Positions 44,303 to 51,656 of a DNA stretch of 64,000 nucleotides are shown piece by piece. Under the pieces are notes generated by a model. It was not told where the DNA came from and searched no databases. It worked only from the letters and a program-made list of their open reading frames with translations. The DNA is from Verrucomicrobiaceae bacterium UBA7681 (lineage in GTDB: Bacteria > Verrucomicrobiota > Verrucomicrobiia > Verrucomicrobiales > Verrucomicrobiaceae): the NCBI GenBank assembly GCA_002482965.1, contig DLGZ01000011.1:121874-185873 (forward strand), in the 5' to 3' direction. The translations under genes and the position numbers were made by a program. Position 1 is the first letter of the stretch, and every line of letters starts with the position of its first letter.

Positions 44303-45455
44303 ATCCAGAGATGGCGAAATCGAAAGGCTCCATATGCACACCTGGATCAAAAAGCGTGGAGGGCAGGAGACTGAACCCGCTGCCATCGTGCTCGCCCGCG
44401 AACTGGGAGATGGCAATGGCCTGTTGCCCAAACTTGCCGAAGGACTGAGCAAACCTTTCTCCATCATCAAACCGGGGCAGCGGGAGGCCTTGGAGGCTGT
44501 TGGAGACAATCCCTGGCAGGCATCCCTTCCCGACTTCCTCGGACTGGACGACTTCCAGCGTCAACTCGGCCTCCATCTGCGCAGCGCCGCCTTGGTCAGG
44601 GATGACGCAAAGACCATCAGCACGGCGCTGATCATGCTGCGCATCAGCGAGGGAATGGCGCGCGGTGGTATGATCGGTTGTCTGGTGCCGTTGGCTGCGC
44701 ATGACATCACGTTTGACGCCTTGCACGAGGCGCTGAGCAATCCCGCCTGGACGGAGGAGTCACTGGGCCGCCTGCAGGTGCGTCTGGGCCAGTTTGATGA
44801 TTTGCAGCAGTATCAATCCGCTCACGGCCAGGAGATCCTCGGCATGTTTTTCCAGCTCGCGTATTTAAGGGAGCATCACCACCTGTTGCAGGACCTCATC
44901 AGCGGTCGATCCTCGGACTCGCCGTTCTGGGAGAGAAAGGCGGAAAGGATCTTTTCGTTTGTCATGCTCCATGGCCCCATCGGCTGGCACGATGCGACCG
45001 TCGCCTTTTACGCCGATTGCATGCTCGAACAGCTCGGCCCACCCGGTCCCGAAGCCTGGCTCACGGCAGGTGCCCGGGCTGAAGTCGTGCTGCGTCGGAG
45101 CAAGTCGGCAAACTCCTGGCCCAATCCGCGCCGCATTCTCGGGGCCATCGCCATTCCGAACATTGGCAACATCGCGCAAGCAGCCGCCCAGACGCTCTTC
45201 CATCGCCGCTGCCTCATCATCGCCTGCGCCTTGGAAAAACACAGGATGAAACAGGGTGACTTCCCGAGCTCACTCGATGTCGTGAAGGACGACTTAAAGC
45301 TCTTCCAAGTGACTGATCCCGCAAGCCCAGCGATGCCTCTGAGCTACCGCCTCGAAACAAACGGCTACCTCTTGTGGTCAGCCGGGCCAGATGCGCAGGA
45401 CAATGGCGGAGCAAAAGACAAAGACTGGCTCTGGCGCATGAAGCTGGAGCCGTGA
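44082..45455 (+). CDS. Main body of the frameshifted hypothetical protein
   Basis: A 457-aa frame, GTG start at 44082, without a recognised family. The first 20 residues are probably spurious; reliable sequence begins around MPPKVSDEENYFANPLLESW. The rest is an alpha-helical protein with some hydrophobic stretches (GMIGCLVPLAAHDI) and a C-terminal segment (PLSYRLETNGYLLWSAGPD) of a type seen in large uncharacterised membrane-anchored proteins of this phylum. Joined to the fragment starting at 43916, it would form a protein of about 512 aa with an N-terminal membrane anchor, in the ECF operon. Whether it is expressed in this form cannot be told. Confidence 0.6.
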   Translation: MNWRWSITAWCSVLAQTIRMALMPPKVSDEENYFANPLLESWLHVKQPGTLNLRYVPPQNALLPKNFIRPTILRSRDGEIERLHMHTWIKKRGGQETEPAAIVLARELGDGNGLLPKLAEGLSKPFSIIKPGQREALEAVGDNPWQASLPDFLGLDDFQRQLGLHLRSAALVRDDAKTISTALIMLRISEGMARGGMIGCLVPLAAHDITFDALHEALSNPAWTEESLGRLQVRLGQFDDLQQYQSAHGQEILGMFFQLAYLREHHHLLQDLISGRSSDSPFWERKAERIFSFVMLHGPIGWHDATVAFYADCMLEQLGPPGPEAWLTAGARAEVVLRRSKSANSWPNPRRILGAIAIPNIGNIAQAAAQTLFHRRCLIIACALEKHRMKQGDFPSSLDVVKDDLKLFQVTDPASPAMPLSYRLETNGYLLWSAGPDAQDNGGAKDKDWLWRMKLEP

Positions 45456-45458
45456 GCC

Positions 45459-48449
45459 TCACTCCTTCGTGATCGTCTCATCAAGATTGAGCAGCACGCG
45501 GGCGATCAGTGTATGTGAATCGATCTCGCCAGCATTCGGCTGGTGGCGCTTCAGCATCTCGAGCAGCACGGTGGCCTCTTTGGCGTTGGGCGCGCGTCCG
45601 GTGCAAAGCTGAAAACCGTAGGCAATGTGTGACGCATCATCGCTGCCGCCTTCTTTCCACATACGTTCCCCCAGCGCCTTGGCCGCAGCCATGCTCATCG
45701 TTTCATTCAGCGTCATCAGCGCCTGCAGCGGCGTGTTGCTCTTGGAGCGGCGGATGCAGGAGCTCTCGCCATTGGGCACGTCGAAGGTGCTCAAAAACGG
45801 ATACGGCGTGCTGCGACGGCGGAAGACATAAACGCTGCGACGGAACTGGCTCTCATCCTCATCCACCTTCCATGGGAAAGGCGCATAGCTCGCGGGCTTC
45901 TCAAAGAGATACGCCGGTGCAGGCGGCATGACAGGCCGCCCACCGACCGCCGGATTGAGCAGGCCGCTCGCGGCGAGTTGGATGTCACGCACCACCTCGC
46001 CTTCCACGCGAAAGCGCGGGCCGCGTGCGAGCAGGCGGTTGTAAGGATCACGCTCCAAGAGCACCGGTGTCACCTTGCTGGACTGCTGATATGTCTCGCT
46101 GCTGGTGATGAGGCGCAGCAGATACTTGGTGCTCCAGCCCTGCTCCATGAACTCCACAGCGAGCCAGTCGAGCAGCGCAGGATGACTCGGCAGCGCGCCC
46201 TGCGTGCCGAAATCATCAGCAGTCTCGACCAGCCCAGTACCAAAGCAGGCCTGCCACACGCGGTTCACATAAGCCCGGGCCGTGGTGGGCGATTTTTTGT
46301 CTACCATCCAGCGGGCAAAGGTAAGGCGCGAGCCATCAGCCCCGGCTGGCAGCGGATTGTTCAGCATGGCAGGCACGCCAGCGCTGACGCGGTTGTCCGG
46401 CTTGAGGAAATCACCGCGCTTCAGCACCGAGGTCATGCGAGGTTCCGCGCGCGGGTCCAGCGTCAGGGTGGTGGTGCCTTCAGGATGCTGCTTCCACAAT
46501 GATTCAATCTCGTCATTCACCGGCTGCCATTCCGCCACGGTGGTGCGGAAGGCGCTGAACTCCGCTTTCTTGCCATAGAGTGGATCCGCCTCCGCATCCG
46601 GCGCATCGGTGACGCTGATGCGATAGCGCCCCAGGTTCATCGTCTGCAGATCGTCGCTGTTCCAGCCGCCGTGTTTCATGCTCAGCGTCACACTCAGTTC
46701 GCTGTCCGGCTTGAGTTCGACCGGCTTCTCCAAAACAAAGACCGCATTGCGCGGCACATTGCGCCGTCCAGGTCCGGCATTGATCCCCCACGCGGTGTCC
46801 GCTTTGCCATCAATCGCATACGCGATAGGGCCCGTGACGCGCTTGTCTTTCGCGTCCTCCTTGTCGCGGGCAAAAGGGGCGAGCGGTGTGTTTTCCGCTT
46901 CGCCATAGTCGGCGCTGGCCTTCACAAACTTCAGCTTCGTCATCTTGCCATCGATCTTCATCTCGGCGCTGAACTCCGTCAGCGCCGCCGTGCCCTTTTG
47001 CGAACGACCCGGGCCGTAGGCGGGCAGATTGGGGTCATTCATCAACTCCAGGCGAAAGGCACTGATGGTGCGTGGCGCAGCGGGAGTGCTGGCATCATGA
47101 AAACCTGTCACCGCAAACTTCACATCACTCTTCGTCGGAGCGTAGCCTTGCGCGAGGATGCTGCCATCCGGCTGCCGCAGCGCCTTTTCACCCCCTGACG
47201 GATCGTCTTCAAAAGCCAGCGTGTGCCACGGCGGCTGCGCGGCTTGGACAGAAGCCACCCACATTCTCATCCGCTCCTGCCAGTCAGGTTGATCATGCTT
47301 CAGCTTCGCCTCCAGCTCAGCGATTCGCGTGTGCACCTGCGCACGTTGCATCTGCTCGCTGGCGGTGTAAACCACGCGCCAGGGCTCGTCGTCATTGTTG
47401 AGGAAGGCAAACATGCGGTAGTACTCCTCCTGCGAGATGGGGTCGTACTTATGGTTGTGGCACTGCGTGCAGCCGATGGTGAGCCCCAGGATGCTTTTGC
47501 CAATGGTGTCCATGCGGTCAAACATCGATTCCATGCGGAACTGCTCAGGATCCACGCCGCCCTCCTCGTTGACCATCGTGTTGCGCAGAAACCCAGTGGC
47601 CACGATCTGATCCTGCGTGGCCTTGGGCAATTGATCACCCGCAAGCTGTTGGATAATAAACTGGTCATAGGGCAGATCCCGATTGTAGGCACTGATGACC
47701 CAGTCACGGTAGAACCAGATGAAGCGCATCGGGTCCTTTTCATAACCATTGCTGTCCGCGTAATGCGCCGCATCCAGCCAGTGCCGCGCCCAGCGTTCGC
47801 CGAAGTGCTGGCTGGCGAGCAGCGCGGATGCCACACGCTGAATGCTGGCAGCAGGATCCTTGCGATACGCCGCAACAAAAGTCGCGGTTTCCTGCGGCTT
47901 CGGTGGCAGGCCGGTAAGATCGAGATGAAGCCGACGCAGCAGCGTTTCAGGCGCGGCGGCAGACGAGGGCTGCAATCCCTCCTTGGCCAGCCGCTCACGG
48001 ATGAAGGCATCAATAGGATGCTTCGCCCCCGCAGGTACTTGCGGCCGCACCGGCGGCTTGAAGGCCCAGTGGTCAGTCTTCTGGGTAAGGTTCACACTCG
48101 CGCTGTCCGGCCACACGGCCCCACCATCGATCCACGCCTTCAGCTTGCCGATCTCCTCCACACTCAGCGGATCACCCTTGCGTGGCATACGCATTTTGGG
48201 GTTAGTGCCCAGCACAGCGTGCATCAGGCGGCTGGCATCGGCCTTGCCGGGAACAATCGCGACGCCAAAGTCACCGCCCTTCAGCGCGCTCGGTTTGTGA
48301 TCCAGCCGAAACGCCGCCTCCTGCTTGTTCGCACCGTGGCACTGATAACAGTGCGCGCTGAAAATGGGCTGGATGTCCTGCACGAAATCGACCGCAGCAT
48401 AGACAGGCGCAGTGAGCAGCAGCAGGAGAAGGGCAGGGGATCTTTTCAC
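45459..48449 (-). CDS. Exported PSCyt1-DUF1549-DUF1553 protein
   Basis: A 996-aa exported protein: signal MKRSPALLLLLLTAPVYA, cytochrome-like haem site AHCYQCHGANKQEAAF (CxxCH), the DUF1549 domain (PIDAFIRERLAKEGLQPSSA, LHLDLTGLPPKP, ERWARHWLDAAHYADSNGYE, QCHNHKYDPISQEEYY), a middle region with a carbohydrate-binding-like beta-sandwich (about 440-640) and the DUF1553 domain (LTFARWMVDKKSPTTARAYV, SNTPLQALMTLN). This family is one of the most expanded in the phylum, and its biochemical role is unknown. Its usual DUF1501 partner is not adjacent. It ends 3 bp from the stop of the convergent hypothetical gene. Confidence 0.92.
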   Translation of the reverse strand: MKRSPALLLLLLTAPVYAAVDFVQDIQPIFSAHCYQCHGANKQEAAFRLDHKPSALKGGDFGVAIVPGKADASRLMHAVLGTNPKMRMPRKGDPLSVEEIGKLKAWIDGGAVWPDSASVNLTQKTDHWAFKPPVRPQVPAGAKHPIDAFIRERLAKEGLQPSSAAAPETLLRRLHLDLTGLPPKPQETATFVAAYRKDPAASIQRVASALLASQHFGERWARHWLDAAHYADSNGYEKDPMRFIWFYRDWVISAYNRDLPYDQFIIQQLAGDQLPKATQDQIVATGFLRNTMVNEEGGVDPEQFRMESMFDRMDTIGKSILGLTIGCTQCHNHKYDPISQEEYYRMFAFLNNDDEPWRVVYTASEQMQRAQVHTRIAELEAKLKHDQPDWQERMRMWVASVQAAQPPWHTLAFEDDPSGGEKALRQPDGSILAQGYAPTKSDVKFAVTGFHDASTPAAPRTISAFRLELMNDPNLPAYGPGRSQKGTAALTEFSAEMKIDGKMTKLKFVKASADYGEAENTPLAPFARDKEDAKDKRVTGPIAYAIDGKADTAWGINAGPGRRNVPRNAVFVLEKPVELKPDSELSVTLSMKHGGWNSDDLQTMNLGRYRISVTDAPDAEADPLYGKKAEFSAFRTTVAEWQPVNDEIESLWKQHPEGTTTLTLDPRAEPRMTSVLKRGDFLKPDNRVSAGVPAMLNNPLPAGADGSRLTFARWMVDKKSPTTARAYVNRVWQACFGTGLVETADDFGTQGALPSHPALLDWLAVEFMEQGWSTKYLLRLITSSETYQQSSKVTPVLLERDPYNRLLARGPRFRVEGEVVRDIQLAASGLLNPAVGGRPVMPPAPAYLFEKPASYAPFPWKVDEDESQFRRSVYVFRRRSTPYPFLSTFDVPNGESSCIRRSKSNTPLQALMTLNETMSMAAAKALGERMWKEGGSDDASHIAYGFQLCTGRAPNAKEATVLLEMLKRHQPNAGEIDSHTLIARVLLNLDETITKE

Positions 48450-48541
48450 AAGTGGGATGCAGAGGAGTACGCCGATCCTGCATGCGAAATCAGCGCCTGC
48501 TGCATGGAGAATGCTGTCGGCCGGGAATTTGCGGCAAGCAC

Positions 48542-49816
48542 TCAGTGGACTTTGCCATCGGTCACCGCAGACACCGGAACCGGCGCAGCGGAAGGCGCAG
48601 TCGCGGCATGGGGGATATCTGCCGTGGCCAAGGGAGTGGCAATGGCGGCTGGCTTATCACTGCTCACAGCAGTCGAAACTTCCATTCGAGGAGCCGGGCC
48701 GCTGACGATGGGCCAGACAAAAAATCCAATCACGGTGAGGGCCGCGAGGTTCAACACCACGGCGATTGCGCCACGCCTGCTCAATGATTTTTTCGGAGCG
48801 GCTGATGGACTGCTGGCCTTAGCAGCGAGGGCGACGGGAACGTCCTCAACGAGGGTGGCAACAGCGCGAACTGGCCCGGATTTTGGCTGCACGGGCTTCG
48901 GCTTCGGCGCACCGGATTGCACGGGCACCGCGACAGCAGTTGGAACGGCGGCCACCAGCATCGTGGTCTGCGCTCCAGGTGCCATCACAGGTGCCTGCTG
49001 CGGCATGTAGTGGAATCCCATGTGCATGCTGTGCATCAGCACATCCAGCGCCTGCGCCACCGATTGCGGGCGCTGCTGCGGTGCCAGATTCAGCAGCCAC
49101 GCCATCCAGTCGCGCAGCGGCGGGTCAAGGTCTGGCCGCAGGTGGCTCAGCACATGGCTGGCGTTGAAGCCCTGCCAGTCCCTCATGACCTCCTCCACCG
49201 TCGTGCCTTGCGCCGGTGCCGTGTTCGTGGCGATGCAAAACAAACTTCCCGCCGCTGTGAAAAGATCGCTCTGCGTCGTCGGCGGGCCGCCTGCGTGCAG
49301 CTCCGGCGCGCGAAACCACAGCGTCTCCGGCGGGTGCGACTGCCGCGCCAGCGACAGGCCCCAGTCCTGCACCTGGAGAAACAAACCACCACCGGGGTGG
49401 TCGGCGATGATGAGATTGCTCGGCTTCGGATCGCCATGCGGCTGGCGCAGGTGCTCACCCACCAGCAGGGCGTGCATCAGCTGCACCGCCAGCGCGCGCA
49501 GATCATTCGGCGCGGCCTGTCGCTCAGCGGCAAAGCTGCGGGCGTTTTTTCCCGGCATGAATTCAGACACCAGCGCAAACTCATCCTCCCTGGGCAGCAG
49601 TGTGATGAGCCCCGCGATCTGCGGATGCCGCATCTGCATGAGTGAAGGAGCCAGCAGTTGCAGGCGCTCACGATCCAGCGGATGCACCGTCTCGTGCTCC
49701 TCCATCAGCGCTTTGATCAGCACCTTGCGTCCGGTCATCGTCTCCACTCCACGATACACTTTGGCGGAAGGCCCGGCGGCGATGATCTTTTCGGGCTGAA
49801 AGTGGTCGGCGTGCAT
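48542..49816 (-). CDS. Membrane-anchored atypical protein kinase-like protein
   Basis: A 424-aa protein with a divergent kinase fold. The start MHADHFQPEKIIAAGPSAKV is chosen at the ATG at 49816; a frame continues 30 codons upstream without resemblance. Lys35 (VLIKAL) is kept, the catalytic loop is HGDPKPSN (Asp129, Asn134; Arg of HRD replaced by Gly) and DFG reads DWG (151-153), with FRAPEL present. Essential Asp residues remain, so it may still be active. A Pro/Ala-rich linker and one TM helix (about 366-388; IAVVLNLAALTVIGFFVW) are followed by a short low-complexity periplasmic tail. It is divergent from proC. The role is unknown. Confidence 0.75.
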   Translation of the reverse strand: MHADHFQPEKIIAAGPSAKVYRGVETMTGRKVLIKALMEEHETVHPLDRERLQLLAPSLMQMRHPQIAGLITLLPREDEFALVSEFMPGKNARSFAAERQAAPNDLRALAVQLMHALLVGEHLRQPHGDPKPSNLIIADHPGGGLFLQVQDWGLSLARQSHPPETLWFRAPELHAGGPPTTQSDLFTAAGSLFCIATNTAPAQGTTVEEVMRDWQGFNASHVLSHLRPDLDPPLRDWMAWLLNLAPQQRPQSVAQALDVLMHSMHMGFHYMPQQAPVMAPGAQTTMLVAAVPTAVAVPVQSGAPKPKPVQPKSGPVRAVATLVEDVPVALAAKASSPSAAPKKSLSRRGAIAVVLNLAALTVIGFFVWPIVSGPAPRMEVSTAVSSDKPAAIATPLATADIPHAATAPSAAPVPVSAVTDGKVH

Positions 49817-49915
49817 TTTAGCAACTATTTCTAGTATCATCGCAAAAACCCGGGGCCAAACGCAAGACAAGATTGGCGTACTTGCACGCCGCCGCATCTG
49901 CCCCAAAGTCGCCTC

Positions 49916-50719
49916 ATGATGAAACTCGGACTCATTGGCTGTGGAAAAATGGGCGGCGCACTGCTGCGCGGCGTGGAGCAGGCACTTGGCAAAGCCAGCC
50001 TCAATGTAGCGCTCAGCGATGTTATGCCCGAGGCCGTCAACGCCCTGCGCAAATGCCTCACCTGCAAAACCGTCACCGGCACCCCGGCAGAAATCGCAGC
50101 AGCATCAGACGTCATCATCCTCGCCGTCAAACCCGGAGACATGCAGCCGCTGTGCGAGGCTCTCTCTCAGGTCAAAGGCTCTCGCCTCTACCTCAGCATC
50201 GCCGCCGGAGTTTCATTGGCCAATCTCGAAGCCTGGCTCGGCGGCAAGCAGCGCGTCATCCGCAGCATGCCCAACACCCCCGCCCTCGTAGGCAAGGGCG
50301 CCGCAGCCTTTGCCCGTGGCAGCAATGCCACCGCCAAAGACGCAGCGCTCGCCACCAAGATTCTCGGCGCCGTCGGCACCGCCGATGAAGTCGCCGAAAA
50401 GCTGCTCGATGCCGTCACCGGCCTCTCCGGCAGCGGCCCCGCCTATGTTTACACCATCATCGAAGCCCTCGCCGACGGCGGCGTCCTCATGGGCCTGCCC
50501 CGCGCAGCCGCCCTACGCCTCGCCGCCCAGACTGTCGCCGGTGCAGCAGAAATGGTCCTCACCACCGGCAAGCACCCCGCAGCCTTGCGCGACGAAGTCA
50601 CCAGCCCCGGCGGCACCACCATCGCCGGCCTCGAAAAACTCGAACAGCACGGCCTCCGCAACGCCATGATCCAAGCCGTCCGCGCCGCCACCGAGAAGAG
50701 CAAAGCCCTTGGCGCATAA
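49916..50719 (+). CDS. proC: Pyrroline-5-carboxylate reductase
   Basis: A 267-aa cytosolic enzyme that reduces 1-pyrroline-5-carboxylate to L-proline with NAD(P)H, the last step of proline synthesis. The N-terminal Rossmann motif is KLGLIGCGKMGGALLRG, and ILAVKPGDMQ and VIRSMPNTPALVGKG are conserved family segments. The C-terminal helical dimerisation domain carries the signature GLSGSGPAYVYTIIEALADG and EVTSPGGTTIAGL. Length is usual for ProC. Two ATG codons in tandem begin the gene (49916 and 49919). It is monocistronic and divergent from the kinase-like gene. Confidence 0.96.
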   Translation: MMKLGLIGCGKMGGALLRGVEQALGKASLNVALSDVMPEAVNALRKCLTCKTVTGTPAEIAAASDVIILAVKPGDMQPLCEALSQVKGSRLYLSIAAGVSLANLEAWLGGKQRVIRSMPNTPALVGKGAAAFARGSNATAKDAALATKILGAVGTADEVAEKLLDAVTGLSGSGPAYVYTIIEALADGGVLMGLPRAAALRLAAQTVAGAAEMVLTTGKHPAALRDEVTSPGGTTIAGLEKLEQHGLRNAMIQAVRAATEKSKALGA

Positions 50720-50743
50720 ATGCAGTTCAGGCCTCTGGGAGTA

Positions 50744-50765
50744 CGATAGGCACTCCTGCCTGTCG
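50744..50765. repeat. Palindromic mini-hairpin related to the element at 55430-55501
   Basis: CGATAGGC/GCCTGTCG (50744-50751 with 50758-50765, one G-T pair) encloses the loop ACTCCT. The core AGGCACTCCTGCCT is the same as in the left arm of the larger palindrome in the TIR-NACHT gene. It lies just past proC, in a 196-bp stretch without a gene; a short stem AGACT/AGTCT also occurs near 50885. Confidence 0.6.
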
Positions 50766-50915
50766 ATCAGCGCCCCCGCAATCTCCCTCGCCCACTTCAG
50801 CCTCAAACCTGAATGGCTCCTTCACGAAACCACGTGCCTTTTAACTCTTGAATCAGGTCGCTATCTCAGTTTGAAAAGGGTCAGACTTCTGAGTCTTTGC
50901 GGCAGCATCCCCCTC

Positions 50916-51083
50916 TCATTTGACCTCATCTTTTTCAAGAGCCCACATAACGGCGGACACAACGAACGCGATCAAAAACACGCCCAGCACCTCTCCCTTG
51001 TATGGCAGACGTCCGAGCCAGAGCAGGGTGCCCACAAGCTCTATGGCGGTCAGGCAGGCGGCCACAGCGATAATCCTCTTCAT
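50916..51083 (-). CDS. Small two-TM membrane protein (55 aa)
   Basis: An unrecognised gene of 55 codons. It begins MKRIIAVAACLTAIELVGTL, forming one hydrophobic helix, then WLGRLPYKG as a short loop and EVLGVFLIAFVVSAVMWALE as a second helix, ending with a charged KDEVK. The hairpin topology and the positively charged N-terminus are typical of small membrane proteins. No strong ribosome-binding site precedes the ATG. It sits between proC and the small SirB-like gene, on the minus strand. Coding is supported by the continuous two-helix pattern, not by homology. Confidence 0.5.
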   Translation of the reverse strand: MKRIIAVAACLTAIELVGTLLWLGRLPYKGEVLGVFLIAFVVSAVMWALEKDEVK

Positions 51084-51189
51084 GGAGCATTATCGGCCGC
51101 GAAAACGGAATGAAAGCGGATTCTGCGTCCATTGACCCTCTTGGCTGAGGACTCATCCCTCCGCTTTTACTTCTCCGCATCTTCCAAAA

Positions 51190-51531
51190 TCAAAATGCCG
51201 GCTTGAAGTAGCCCAGATACGCCAGCCCAGCCCCAGCAATAGCCGCAATCAGCACCACCAGCGGCGCGGCGATCACACGGCGCTTCGCCAGCACCGGCAG
51301 GAAGCCCAGCACCAGCCACAGGCCGATCTTGATCCAGGCCCACACCGGCATCGTGCCCATGATGCCCAGCTTCGCCAGCATGCCGAATCCGGAGACAATG
51401 CTGATCACAAGACCAATGCCGTGCCACATCATGGCCTTCTTGGCACCTTCACTGGAGAACAGACCGCCAAAGCCAATGAAAACAAGGATCAGGCCGATGA
51501 GATGCAGGTAATGATAGAACTGGAGAGACAT
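51190..51531 (-). CDS. Small four-TM membrane protein
   Basis: A 113-aa integral membrane protein with four hydrophobic segments: LHLIGLILVFIGFGGLF, HGIGLVISIVSGFGMLA, AWIKIGLWLVLGFLPVLA and APLVVLIAAIAGAGLAYLG. The conserved His residues (MSLQFYHYLHLIG and the later WHGIG) resemble small haem-binding or SirB-like membrane proteins. The ATG at 51531 (MSLQFYHYLH) is preferred over a start 12 codons upstream. It is adjacent to but probably independent of the TIR-NACHT gene. Confidence 0.7.
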   Translation of the reverse strand: MSLQFYHYLHLIGLILVFIGFGGLFSSEGAKKAMMWHGIGLVISIVSGFGMLAKLGIMGTMPVWAWIKIGLWLVLGFLPVLAKRRVIAAPLVVLIAAIAGAGLAYLGYFKPAF

Positions 51532-51596
51532 GGCGGAGTCTGTGCCCCAAAGAACCGCCTCACACAAGTACCGTAATGTTCAGAAATAAAAGTTGC

Positions 51597-51615
51597 CTTG
51601 TTGCGCCGCAACAAG
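51597..51615 (-). terminator. Possible terminator of the TIR-NACHT-WD40 gene
   Basis: A perfect 8-bp palindrome CTTGTTGC/GCAACAAG with loop GCC lies 42 bp past the stop; on the minus strand it runs into a T-rich stretch (CTTTTATTT) after five bases. Confidence 0.4.
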
Positions 51616-51656
51616 CGCAGGGTCCGGCCCCCTGTTCCACAGGCACAGGCCATCCC

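Noticed and set aside
50860..50905. AAAAGGGTCAGACTTCTGAGTC considered as an IS end
   Set aside because: Only a 5-bp stem and no matching copy or transposase remnant in the window.
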